Source of the DNA: Yeguia hominis
Lineage (GTDB): Bacteria > Bacillota > Clostridia > Oscillospirales > Acutalibacteraceae
Direction of reading: 5' to 3'
Assembly: GCF_014384705.1 (NCBI RefSeq)
Contig: NZ_JACRSN010000015.1
Location: forward strand, 1-64,000
DNA length: 64,000 nucleotides
Shown one piece after another: positions 14,069 to 21,977 of this stretch. Below the pieces are notes generated by a model. That model was not told where the DNA came from, searched no databases, and saw nothing but the letters and a program-made list of their open reading frames with translations. A program made the position numbers and the translations under genes. Position 1 is the stretch's first letter. Each line of letters starts with the position of its first letter.

Positions 14069-14896
14069 ATGTCGAAAAAAGCAACCATCATTGCGGTGGT
14101 CAATCAGAAAGGAGGAACCGGCAAGACCACCACCACCGAGAATCTGGGCGTTGGCTTGGCTCTTGAAGGAAAAAAGGTGCTTCTGGTAGACACCGATCCC
14201 CAGGCGTCCCTGACGGTCAGTTTGGGCAATCCCTGCCCTGATGATCTGTCTCCGACACTTTCCGATTTGATGGGAAAGATTATGATGGAAAACCCCATTG
14301 CTCCCGACGAAGGGATTCTTCATCATCCGGAGGGCGTTGATTTGGTGCCATCCAACATCGAACTCTCAGGTATGGAGGTAGCACTGGTCAATGCCATGAG
14401 CCGGGAAACCATTCTCCGGCAATACCTGGATACAGTCAAACAGAATTATGATTACATTCTTCTGGACTGTATGCCGTCTTTGGGTATGCTGACCGTCAAT
14501 GCGTTGGCAGCTGCCGACAATGTGCTGATACCGGTTCAGGCAGCATACCTTCCTGCAAAGGGTCTGGAACAGCTGCTTGGAACCATCAACAAGGTCAAGA
14601 GGCAAATCAACCCGAAACTGAGGATTGAAGGGATTCTTCTGACTATGGTAGACAACCGCACCAACTATTCCAAAGACATCAGCAATCTGATTCGGGAGAG
14701 CTATGGAGGAAAGTTGAAGGTTTACAAGACAGACATTCCCCGCTCTGTTCGTGCAGAGGAAATCAGTGCCGAAGGACACAGTATCTTTCAGCACGATCCG
14801 AAAGGAAAAGTAGCGGATGCTTACCGAGTTTTGACGAAGGAGGTGTTAAACAATGCAGAGAAAAGGCGCAAACATCAGCTTGAAGGGGTACGATGA
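14069..14896 (+). CDS. parA: ParA-type partition ATPase (element B)
   Basis: 275 residues. Deviant Walker A KGGTGKTT at about residue 13, Walker A' LLVDTDPQAS and the DCMPSLGM motif define the ParA/Soj family. It partners the ParB gene, which it overlaps by 44 bases, to segregate the replicating circular form. Start ATG 14069 is 6 bases after the repA stop. The element C homologue is 53601-54431. Confidence 0.93.
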   Translation: MSKKATIIAVVNQKGGTGKTTTTENLGVGLALEGKKVLLVDTDPQASLTVSLGNPCPDDLSPTLSDLMGKIMMENPIAPDEGILHHPEGVDLVPSNIELSGMEVALVNAMSRETILRQYLDTVKQNYDYILLDCMPSLGMLTVNALAAADNVLIPVQAAYLPAKGLEQLLGTINKVKRQINPKLRIEGILLTMVDNRTNYSKDISNLIRESYGGKLKVYKTDIPRSVRAEEISAEGHSIFQHDPKGKVADAYRVLTKEVLNNAEKRRKHQLEGVR

Positions 14897-15779
14897 TATT
14901 TTCTCGACCGAGCAATCCAGAGCCGAATCTCAGCAGGAGCGAGTGCAGGAAATTCCGCTTTCTGAGCTACACCCCTTTGAGGGACACCCCTTCCGTGTGG
15001 TTGATGATGAAGAAATGATGAAAACTGCGGAGAGCGTCCGAGATTTCGGAGTTCTCACCCCTGCGATTGTCCGTCCTGACCCCGACGGTGGTTATGAAAT
15101 CGTTTCTGGTCACAGGCGGCACCGGGCATCGGAGCTTGCGGGTAAGGAAACCATGCCTGCGATTGTTCGTGACCTGGACGATGATGCAGCCATTATTTTG
15201 ATGGTTGATGCGAATTTGCAGAGGGAGAGTATCCTGCCGAGTGAAAGAGCATTTGCTTATAAGATGAAGCTGGATGCGATTAAACATCAAGGTCAACGCA
15301 CCGATTTAACTTCATCCCAAGTTGGGATGAAGTTGCAGGCAATGGATATAGTCGGTCAGGAGGCAGGAGAAAGCAGAAATCAGGTACACCGTTATATCCG
15401 TCTGACCGAACTGATTCCGGAACTGCTGGATATGGTAGATACGGGTCAGATCAAATTCAATCCTGCGGTGGAGCTTTCCTATCTGGCAAGTGAAGAACAG
15501 AAGGATTTTCTTTCTGCAATGGATTATGCTCAAGCAGCTCCTTCCCTTTCGCAAGCACAGCGAATTAAAAAGCTCGCACAGGAGGGCGAGTGTACGCTGG
15601 ATGCGATGTGCGAGATTATGAATGAAATCAAGAAGGGAGAGCTGGACAGAGTAACCTTCAAAACGGATTCGTTGCGAAAATACTTCCCGAAGTCCTATAC
15701 CAACAAGCAGATGGAGGATAAAATCATTCAGCTTTTGGAGCAATGGCAGAAAAAAAGAGAAAAATCAATGGAAAGGTAA
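14853..15779 (+). CDS. parB: ParB/Spo0J-type partition protein (element B)
   Basis: 308 residues, start ATG behind GGAGGTG inside the parA 3' end. It shows the ParB N-terminal CTPase-type domain (ELHPFEGHPFRVVDDEEMMKTAESVRDFGVLTPAIVR, then SGHRRHRAS) and the HTH region around ESRNQVHRYIRLTELIPELL. The short variable insert DLTSSQVGMKLQAMD is encoded by a perfect 27-base inverted repeat (15308-15334). It should bind a parS-like site and work with the ParA encoded just before it. Confidence 0.92.
   Translation: MQRKGANISLKGYDDIFSTEQSRAESQQERVQEIPLSELHPFEGHPFRVVDDEEMMKTAESVRDFGVLTPAIVRPDPDGGYEIVSGHRRHRASELAGKETMPAIVRDLDDDAAIILMVDANLQRESILPSERAFAYKMKLDAIKHQGQRTDLTSSQVGMKLQAMDIVGQEAGESRNQVHRYIRLTELIPELLDMVDTGQIKFNPAVELSYLASEEQKDFLSAMDYAQAAPSLSQAQRIKKLAQEGECTLDAMCEIMNEIKKGELDRVTFKTDSLRKYFPKSYTNKQMEDKIIQLLEQWQKKREKSMER
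15308..15334. repeat. Perfect inverted repeat inside parB of element B
   Basis: AACTTCATCCCAA (15308-15320) and TTGGGATGAAGTT (15322-15334) form a perfect 13-bp palindrome with one central base. The parB of element C has a near-perfect palindrome at the same codons (54843-54869) with paired changes. Confidence 0.8.
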
Positions 15780-15787
15780 GGTAAAAA

Positions 15788-16315
15788 ATGTTTACACCCA
15801 AAAACATTCAGGGCGCTTTGGAAGAACTCTACGACCTTTGCGATCCTGATTATATGGTAGATATGCTCGTAAACTACGGCGAGGAGTTTGATGATATTTC
15901 CCCTGCGCTTCTGGCAAAGTCGTTCCAGAAAAATGCCGAGATGGTTTGCGAGTACCGAGTATTGTCCTCTGCTGGCGATGGGATCGACTATCAGGGAACG
16001 GTACTTCTGAACAGTAGAGCCGTGAGGCTTCTGTCCTATGTAGAAGATACGAGCGGCAATGAAAAAGTTCGCACGATTCAGAGCAAGGAGCTGTGGTTAG
16101 CAGAAGATATGACCTTCTATGTGGTGTCCTGTATGTCCACGATTACGATGGACAAGGAAGAAGCCATTTGTCTTAACGAACACCGCAGCGTAGTTACTAC
16201 GGTGGAATGTGAGGACGATATTTTCTTCGACATGGGTTCCCTAATTTGCGAACTGGACGATATTTGCTTGTTCGAGCTTTTAGCCGATGTGGATGCGACT
16301 ATTTATGAACTGTAA
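15788..16315 (+). CDS. Conserved acidic protein downstream of parB
   Basis: 175 residues starting MFTPKNIQGALEELYDLC, 8 bases after parB. It is acidic, beta-rich and has no motif I recognise. Orthologues stand in this place in other Tn1549-like elements as far as I recall. By position it may belong to the partition or transfer start genes. Function unknown. Confidence 0.55.
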   Translation: MFTPKNIQGALEELYDLCDPDYMVDMLVNYGEEFDDISPALLAKSFQKNAEMVCEYRVLSSAGDGIDYQGTVLLNSRAVRLLSYVEDTSGNEKVRTIQSKELWLAEDMTFYVVSCMSTITMDKEEAICLNEHRSVVTTVECEDDIFFDMGSLICELDDICLFELLADVDATIYEL

Positions 16316-16369
16316 CAGGTTCATGGATGGTCGCTTTTCTTATTTCCAAAGAAACGGAGGTATCGAAAC

Positions 16370-17011
16370 TTGAAAGAATACGATGTGAAGATTACCGAAA
16401 CCTTGGAGAAAACGGTTACGGTGCAAGCAGAATCTCACGATGCGGCAGAGGAACAGGTTAGAGCCGCTTATTACAATTCGGAGTACATTCTGGACTCCGA
16501 AAACTTTACCGGTGTTGCGTTCGGCACGACCGAGGAACGGGAGGTTCAGAAAGAACAGGCAGATACCATGAATGTGTTGCTGGTAAAGCCGTTCATGTAT
16601 CCGCAGGCTGTGCAGATCGGCTGTGAGCTGGAGGATTTGCAGAAAGCCGTAGGTGGCGATATTGAGGCGACTTATCCGTTCAATGAGCCGGTTGCACTGG
16701 TCATGCACGACGAAGGTAAACTCGTAGGCAAAGAACTGAACCGTGCGCTGCGTGATGATGACGGTGATATTTATGACATTATCGCCGGTGATTTTCTGGT
16801 TGTGGGATTGGGCGAGGATGATTTTTGTTCTCTGTCCCCGGAACTGATGAAGCAGTTTGAGGAACACTTTCATCAGCCTGAGACTTTTGTACGCATGGGG
16901 CGCAGCATTATGGCGCTTCCCCTGCCGGATGACATGGTGAAGAAAGAAGATGCACCTGTCAAAGCTGATTCGGTTCCCCACAAAAATAACCCTGACCGAG
17001 ATGTTTTGTAA
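16370..17011 (+). CDS. DpnD/PcfM-like plus DUF3846 protein
   Basis: 213 residues, TTG start at 16370 behind GGAGG. Residues 1-45 (KEYDVKITETLEKTVTVQAESHDAAEEQV) match the DpnD/PcfM N-terminal domain. Residues about 68-180 (LLVKPFMYPQAVQIGCELEDLQKAVGGDIEATYPF ... ALRDDDGDIYDIIAGDFLVVGLGEDDFCSLSP) match DUF3846. Both domains are common in conjugative elements of Bacillota, and PcfM is from the pCF10 transfer region. A biochemical role is not known. Confidence 0.7.
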   Translation: MKEYDVKITETLEKTVTVQAESHDAAEEQVRAAYYNSEYILDSENFTGVAFGTTEEREVQKEQADTMNVLLVKPFMYPQAVQIGCELEDLQKAVGGDIEATYPFNEPVALVMHDEGKLVGKELNRALRDDDGDIYDIIAGDFLVVGLGEDDFCSLSPELMKQFEEHFHQPETFVRMGRSIMALPLPDDMVKKEDAPVKADSVPHKNNPDRDVL

Positions 17012-17021
17012 GGAGGTTCTT

Positions 17022-17333
17022 ATGCAAAGAAATTCGACGATTGGAGAGCTGATGGAGCGCAAGCGGATTCAGGATGGTGCCAAAGAGTACCAGGGACATA
17101 CCTATATGGACTTGGCACGATTTGATGAAGCCACCAGGCACATGATTATTTTCGATGTGCTGACCGATGAATCGCCTGTCGGTTGGAAAGGCGAAAGAAA
17201 TCGTCTGTATTTGAGCGATGTGGGTTATCAGAAGGCTCTGGATAACCAGAAAGCTGGCAATATCAAGATTATCAGCCACGCCGCAGTTGCCAAGGGCAAT
17301 CTGTATTACGACCACAGAGATATGGCACGATAA
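17022..17333 (+). CDS. Conserved hypothetical transfer-operon protein
   Basis: 103 residues from MQRNSTIGELMERKR, ATG 10 bases past the previous stop with AAGGAGG just before it. Mixed alpha/beta, with VGWKGERNRLYLSDVGYQKAL near the middle. I do not recognise a family. It stands between the DUF3846 gene and pcfB within the same operon. Confidence 0.55.
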   Translation: MQRNSTIGELMERKRIQDGAKEYQGHTYMDLARFDEATRHMIIFDVLTDESPVGWKGERNRLYLSDVGYQKALDNQKAGNIKIISHAAVAKGNLYYDHRDMAR

Positions 17334-17369
17334 TCTGTTCACTCTACTGCTTGCAGGAGGTGATGAATC

Positions 17370-17852
17370 ATGCAGGAAGAAGTTGAAAACAGGACAGTAA
17401 ACCTGGCAATCAGCACAACCAAGCTGACAGGGCGCACTATCATTGCCGGTATCCGCAAGTATTTGCAGCACCGGGAAAAAGTGAAGATGAAAAAGGCACG
17501 AGACCCTGCCGTTCATGGAAAGCAATCCGTGAAACAGCTTTTGGGACAGAATCAGGGTGCTACGAATGTTGAGATCGACAAAGAGAGTATCCGTGATTTT
17601 GAAAAGCTCGCCAAGAAGTATGGCGTGGACTTTGCCGTAAGAAAAGATAAGTCCGTTGATCCTCCCCGGTTTCTTGTTTTTGTCCGTTCTAAAGATGCAG
17701 ATGCTTTGGATGCAATCTGCAAGGAACATCAGGCAAGGGCATTAACCAAGAATGAAAAGCCGAGCGTTCTGGCGCAGCTGAAGAAGTTCAAGGAAATTGT
17801 CGCAGCGATTCCGAAGAAGGTTCGAGAGAAGAAACAGGAGCGTGATCTGTGA
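17370..17852 (+). CDS. PcfB-family (DUF3801) conjugation protein
   Basis: 160 residues. MQEEVENRTVNLAISTTKLTGRTIIAGIRKYL followed by the basic RKDKSVDPPRFLVFVRSKDADALDAICKEH is the PcfB/DUF3801 signature. In pCF10, PcfB is needed with the coupling protein PcfC for DNA transfer. Here it directly precedes and overlaps (4 bases, ATGA) the VirD4-type gene, the same order as pcfB-pcfC. Confidence 0.85.
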   Translation: MQEEVENRTVNLAISTTKLTGRTIIAGIRKYLQHREKVKMKKARDPAVHGKQSVKQLLGQNQGATNVEIDKESIRDFEKLAKKYGVDFAVRKDKSVDPPRFLVFVRSKDADALDAICKEHQARALTKNEKPSVLAQLKKFKEIVAAIPKKVREKKQERDL

Positions 17853-19603
17853 TGGATAAGAGAAAAATGAAAAAGCTCCTGATTTTGAATTTACCGTATT
17901 TTCTGGTAGGGTTGTTCGCTACGAATTTAGGCGAAGCATGGAGATTGGCTGAGGGTGCAGATTCATCTGCGAAAATCCTCAGCTTTTTTCATGCCCTTCC
18001 GATAGCCCTGAACAATCCGCTGCCCAGCTTTCACCCGTTGGATTTGCTGATTGGCATTTTCTGCGGCGCAGGACTTCGGCTGGCTGTCTATCTAAAAGGC
18101 AAAAACGCAAAGAAATACCGACACAATGTTGAGTACGGTTCTGCTCGTTGGGGAACGGCAAAAGATATTGAGCCGTTTATTGCACCAAAGTTCGAGGACA
18201 ATGTGATCCTGACGAAAACGGAGCGGCTGATGATGAGCAATCGCCCGAAGAATCCTGCCAATGCCAGAAATAAGAATGTTCTGATTATCGGCGGTTCGGG
18301 TTCCGGTAAAACTCGCTTTTGGTTGAAGCCAAACCTTCTCCAGATGCACAGTTCCTATGTGGTCACTGACCCGAAAGGCAGCATCGTGATTGAGTGCGGC
18401 AACGCCCTTTTGAAGCATGGCTACACCATCAAGATTTTCAACACCATCAACTTTCAGAAGTCGATGCACTATAACCCATTTGCCTATATCCATTCAGAAA
18501 AAGACATTCTGAAACTGGTGACAACGCTGATTGCCAACACAAAGGGTGATGGAAAAGCCGGTGATGAGTTCTGGACGAAGGCGGAAACGCTGCTCTACTG
18601 TGCCTTGATCGGATATATCCACTATGAAGCTCCGGTTGAGGAACAGAATTTCTCCACCCTGATTGAGTTCCTGAACGCAATGGAGGTGCGGGAAGATGAT
18701 GAGGAGTTCCAGAACCCGGTGGATCTGATGTTTGAAGCCCTGGAAAAGAAAAAGCCGAATCACTTTGCAGTCCGTCAGTATAAAAAATACAAGCTGGCTG
18801 CCGGCAAGACCGCTAAGTCGATTTTGATTTCCTGCGGCGCTCGTCTGGCTCCTTTTGATATTCAGGAGGTCAGAGATGTGACTGCCTATGACGAGTTGCA
18901 GTTGGATACTCTCGGAGATAAGAAAACGGCGCTCTTTCTGATTATGTCAGATACGGATGCGACGTTTAATTTTTTGATCTCCATGATTTACACACAGCTG
19001 TTCAACTTGTTGTGCGAGAAAGCAGATGATGTGTACGGCGGCAGACTGCCGGTTCATGTGCGCTGCTTGATTGATGAGATGGCAAACATCGGTCAGATTC
19101 CCAATCTGGAAAAACTGGTAGCGACAATCCGAAGCCGTGAAATATCGGCTTGCCTTGTTCTCCAGGCACAATCACAGCTGAAAGCCATTTATAAAGACAA
19201 TGCCGATACCATCATCGGCAACATGGATTCCCGAATTTTCCTGGGTGGTTCTGAGCCAACCACGCTCAAAGAACTGAATCAGGCATTGGGAAAAGAAACT
19301 ATCGACACCTACAACACCTCCAACACCAGAGGTAACAGCCCGTCTTACGGCTTGAATTATCAGAAGTTAGGCAAAGACCTTGCGAGCGTAGATGAGCTTG
19401 CGGTTCTGGATGGCAGCAAGTGTATTTTGCAGTTGCGTGGTGTCAGACCGTTTCTTTCTGACAAGTACGATCTGACGCAGCACCCCAATTATAAGTACAC
19501 ATCAGACTTTGATAAGAGAAATGAGTTCAACATTGAGCAGTTTCTGAGTCGAAGGTTGAAGCTCAAGGCAGGTGATGAGTTTGTGGTAGTCGATGCGGAT
19601 TAA
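17849..19603 (+). CDS. virD4: VirD4/PcfC-type coupling protein (T4CP)
   Basis: 584 residues. Two N-terminal membrane segments (about 8-28 and 60-80) precede a P-loop GSGSGKTRFW (Walker A) and the Walker B/DEM region CLIDEMANIGQIPNLEKL with VLQAQSQLKAIY. It belongs to the TraG/VirD4 ATPases, which hand the relaxase-DNA complex to the type IV secretion channel at the membrane. The gene overlaps pcfB and starts the core transfer cluster. Length and motifs look intact. Confidence 0.93.
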   Translation: MMDKRKMKKLLILNLPYFLVGLFATNLGEAWRLAEGADSSAKILSFFHALPIALNNPLPSFHPLDLLIGIFCGAGLRLAVYLKGKNAKKYRHNVEYGSARWGTAKDIEPFIAPKFEDNVILTKTERLMMSNRPKNPANARNKNVLIIGGSGSGKTRFWLKPNLLQMHSSYVVTDPKGSIVIECGNALLKHGYTIKIFNTINFQKSMHYNPFAYIHSEKDILKLVTTLIANTKGDGKAGDEFWTKAETLLYCALIGYIHYEAPVEEQNFSTLIEFLNAMEVREDDEEFQNPVDLMFEALEKKKPNHFAVRQYKKYKLAAGKTAKSILISCGARLAPFDIQEVRDVTAYDELQLDTLGDKKTALFLIMSDTDATFNFLISMIYTQLFNLLCEKADDVYGGRLPVHVRCLIDEMANIGQIPNLEKLVATIRSREISACLVLQAQSQLKAIYKDNADTIIGNMDSRIFLGGSEPTTLKELNQALGKETIDTYNTSNTRGNSPSYGLNYQKLGKDLASVDELAVLDGSKCILQLRGVRPFLSDKYDLTQHPNYKYTSDFDKRNEFNIEQFLSRRLKLKAGDEFVVVDAD

Positions 19604-19615
19604 GGAGGTTTCTGT

Positions 19616-19936
19616 TTGGAAAATCTGAAAACGGTATCTGCCCTGGTTAAGAACATCTTGGAACACGACCACAAGGCAAGAAATACCGACAATCATTTGT
19701 ACCTGATGGTACTGGAACACTATTCCGGTCTGCGTGGCATCGACATTCATGCCATGACGGTTCCTGTGTTTTTGAAGGAACTGGATAGACGCAGCTTTCC
19801 GGGGTTTGAAACTGTCCGCAGAAGCAGACAGAAAGTGCAGGCAACCTACCCTGACCTTGCTCCCAGTGAAGCCGTAGGCAAGCGCAGAGCAAAAAATGAG
19901 GTTGTATATCGAGAATTTGCAGAAAGCGAGGTGTAA
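19616..19936 (+). CDS. Conserved ICE protein, FETVRRSRQKVQ family
   Basis: 106 residues, TTG start at 19616 after AAGGAGG. The C-terminal pattern RSFPGFETVRRSRQKVQATYPDL is shared with the protein at 60786-61073 in element C (LPCFETIRRARQRVQSLFPEY). In that protein and here an N-terminal helical part (LVKNILEHDHKARNTDNHLYLMVL) precedes it. I know it only as a conserved gene of these elements; a helix-turn-helix-like DNA-binding role is possible. Function unknown. Confidence 0.6.
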   Translation: MENLKTVSALVKNILEHDHKARNTDNHLYLMVLEHYSGLRGIDIHAMTVPVFLKELDRRSFPGFETVRRSRQKVQATYPDLAPSEAVGKRRAKNEVVYREFAESEV

Positions 19937-19941
19937 AAAAA

Positions 19942-20334
19942 ATGACTTGGTGGATCACGGATACCTCTATTGGGCAGCGATTGAAGTTCGTTAGACGATT
20001 TCGCCGCCTTACCCAGAAAGAGCTTGGACTCCTGATGGGGTATTCCGAGAAAACAGCGGATGTCCGTATTGCTCAGTATGAGAAAAACGCTCGAACCCCT
20101 AATGCAGAAACCACAGCGAAACTCGCAGAGGTTCTGAAGGTTTCACCTGTCGTTTTTTCACCGACAATCTGTGCTTCTCGTGAAGATTTGTTGCAGTCAA
20201 TGTATTGGCTGTTTCTTATGAAAGGTGGTGGTGATATATATGATTGTGAAACTGAATATGCAAGAAGCAGAATGGAACAGAAACTTGGCGTGATAACCGT
20301 CGAGGAGTTCCTTGAAAAGATTCTCGTAAACTAA
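19942..20334 (+). CDS. XRE-family HTH regulator within the transfer operon
   Basis: 130 residues. IGQRLKFVRRFRRLTQKELGLLMGYSEKTADVRIAQYEKNARTP is a Cro/CI-type HTH, and the C-terminal 50 residues are an unidentified helical tail. It ends at a strong terminator (20334-20373) just before the pilin-like gene, so it may control expression of the downstream transfer genes. ATG follows AGCGAGGTG. Confidence 0.75.
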   Translation: MTWWITDTSIGQRLKFVRRFRRLTQKELGLLMGYSEKTADVRIAQYEKNARTPNAETTAKLAEVLKVSPVVFSPTICASREDLLQSMYWLFLMKGGGDIYDCETEYARSRMEQKLGVITVEEFLEKILVN

Positions 20335-20380
20335 GCCTTCCGTCCGGTTTTGATGCCGGTAGTACGGAGGGCTTTTTCTA
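20334..20380 (+). terminator. Terminator between regulator and channel genes
   Basis: AGCCtTCCGT (20334-20343) pairs with ACGGAgGGCT (20364-20373), with an inner CCGG/CCGG stem, followed by TTTTTCT. It splits the operon; the channel genes downstream may have reduced or separately controlled transcription. Confidence 0.7.
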
Positions 20381-20417
20381 TTCTCAAAACAATTTCAAAT
20401 TTTAGGAGGAAAATATT

Positions 20418-20633
20418 ATGGCATTTTTCAATAGCGCAGTAACCGTTCTTCAGACTCTCGTTATCGCTCTGGGCGCAGGTCTTGGCATCTGGGGTGCAAT
20501 CAATCTGCTTGAGGGCTACGGCAACGATAACCCCGGCGCAAAGTCCCAGGGCATGAAGCAGCTCATGGCTGGCGGCGGTGTTGCCCTCATCGGCACCACC
20601 CTTGTACCTCTGCTCTCCGGACTGTTCGGTTAA
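20418..20633 (+). CDS. Maff2-family small membrane protein (VirB2-like position)
   Basis: 71 residues. Two hydrophobic segments (TVLQTLVIALGAGLGIWGAI and LMAGGGVALIGTTLVPLLSG) flank a short polar loop EGYGNDNPGAKSQG. It matches the Maff2 family found first in the channel cluster of Tn1549-like elements. It is of pilin/VirB2 size and probably part of the secretion channel. Strong ribosome site TAGGAGG. Confidence 0.85.
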   Translation: MAFFNSAVTVLQTLVIALGAGLGIWGAINLLEGYGNDNPGAKSQGMKQLMAGGGVALIGTTLVPLLSGLFG

Positions 20634-20658
20634 TCACAAAACAAGGAGGTAATCGCCT

Positions 20659-21525
20659 TTGGACAGCATACTCCAACAGATCACAGACTGGCTGAAAGAA
20701 ATGCTCGTTTCAGCTATTATGGGAAATCTGTCGGGGATGTTTGAGTCCGTCAACAACCAGGTTGGCGAGATAGCAACCTCCGTTGGCATGACCCCGGCGA
20801 ATTTTTCGCCGGGTGTCTTTGCCATGGTACGAAACATCTCCGAGTCAGTGATTATCCCAATCGCAGGCTTGATTCTGACCTTCATTGCCTGTTATGAGCT
20901 AATTCAGATGATTATTGACCACAACAATCTGGCAAATTTTGAAACCTGGATCTTCTTCAAATGGGTGTTCAAGACTTTTGTTGCGGTCATGTTAATCACA
21001 AACACATTCAATATCACGATGGCTGTGTTTGATGTGACACAGCACGTTATAAACGCAAGCGCCGGTATCATATCCGGAAATACTGCCATAGATGCTTCGG
21101 CATTGGAAACAATGGAAGAAACGCTGATGGCAATGGATTTGGGTCCTTTGCTCGGCTTGTTCCTGCAATCCTTTATCGTGCAGGTCACGATGTCCGCTTT
21201 GGCAATCATCATCTTTGTGATCGTCTACGGTCGAATGATTGAAATTTATCTGATGGTCAGCCTTGCCCCGATTCCGCTTTCCACTTTTGGAAACAGAGAA
21301 CAGAGCAATATCGGACAGAATTATCTGCGTTCGCTGTTTGCAATCGGATTCCAGGGATTCCTGATTATGATCTGCGTGGGCATTTATGCGGTGCTGATTC
21401 AGTCTATCGCATTCAGTGATGACATCATCGGTTCTATCTGGGGTGTTATGGGCTACACCGTCCTTTTGTGCTTCACCCTGTTTAAGACTGGTTCGCTTGC
21501 GAAGGGTGTATTCAGCGCTCACTAA
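20659..21525 (+). CDS. VirB6/TrbL-like channel membrane protein
   Basis: 288 residues, TTG start at 20659 after AAGGAGG. Five or six hydrophobic segments (for example IIPIAGLILTFIACYELIQM, ALAIIIFVIVYGRMIEIYLM, FLIMICVGIYAVLIQSIAF) with the conserved LAPIPLSTFGNREQSNIG loop of the CD1112/VirB6-like family. It forms the inner part of the transfer channel. It lies between the Maff2 and PrgI genes, in the usual order. Confidence 0.85.
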   Translation: MDSILQQITDWLKEMLVSAIMGNLSGMFESVNNQVGEIATSVGMTPANFSPGVFAMVRNISESVIIPIAGLILTFIACYELIQMIIDHNNLANFETWIFFKWVFKTFVAVMLITNTFNITMAVFDVTQHVINASAGIISGNTAIDASALETMEETLMAMDLGPLLGLFLQSFIVQVTMSALAIIIFVIVYGRMIEIYLMVSLAPIPLSTFGNREQSNIGQNYLRSLFAIGFQGFLIMICVGIYAVLIQSIAFSDDIIGSIWGVMGYTVLLCFTLFKTGSLAKGVFSAH

Positions 21526-21542
21526 GGGAAGGAGGAAATTGT

Positions 21543-21977
21543 TTGGCAGCGTATATTCCCGTACCTCGTGACCTGACGAGGGTAAAAACAAAAGTGTTCT
21601 TCAATCTGACGAAACGGCAGTTACTTTGCTTTGGTGCGGCGGCGCTCATCGGAGTGCCGATTTTCTTTCTGGTCAAAGCAACCGGAAATGTGAGCCTTGC
21701 AGCACTGTCCATGATGATCGTCATGTTACCGTTGTTCTTTCTGGCAATGTATGAAAAGGATAGTCAGCCGTTGGAAGTGGTTGTAGAACACTTCATTCAG
21801 ACCAAATTCGTTCGTCCCAAGGTTCGCCCTTATCAGACGGACAACTATTATGACGCTTTGATGCGTCAGTACAAACTGGAAAAGGAGGTTGAACGAATTG
21901 TTTTTCAAAAAGAAGCCACAGGCAAGAAACATCAAAATGCCTGCAAATCTGAATCGGAAGCAGCAGCGAGAAATTAA
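21543..21977 (+). CDS. PrgI-family (VirB3-like) transfer protein
   Basis: 144 residues, TTG start at 21543 after GGAAGGAGG. AAYIPVPRDLTRVKTKVFFNLTKRQLLCFGAAALIGVPIFFLVKA is the PrgI family signature, with two membrane segments near residues 25-65. It corresponds to VirB3, which anchors VirB4. Its 3' end overlaps virB4 by about 80 bases in another frame, as is common in this family. Confidence 0.88.
   Translation: MAAYIPVPRDLTRVKTKVFFNLTKRQLLCFGAAALIGVPIFFLVKATGNVSLAALSMMIVMLPLFFLAMYEKDSQPLEVVVEHFIQTKFVRPKVRPYQTDNYYDALMRQYKLEKEVERIVFQKEATGKKHQNACKSESEAAARN

Noticed and set aside
15308..15334. Transcription terminator inside parB
   Set aside because: No T-run follows on either strand and it lies in the middle of an intact gene.
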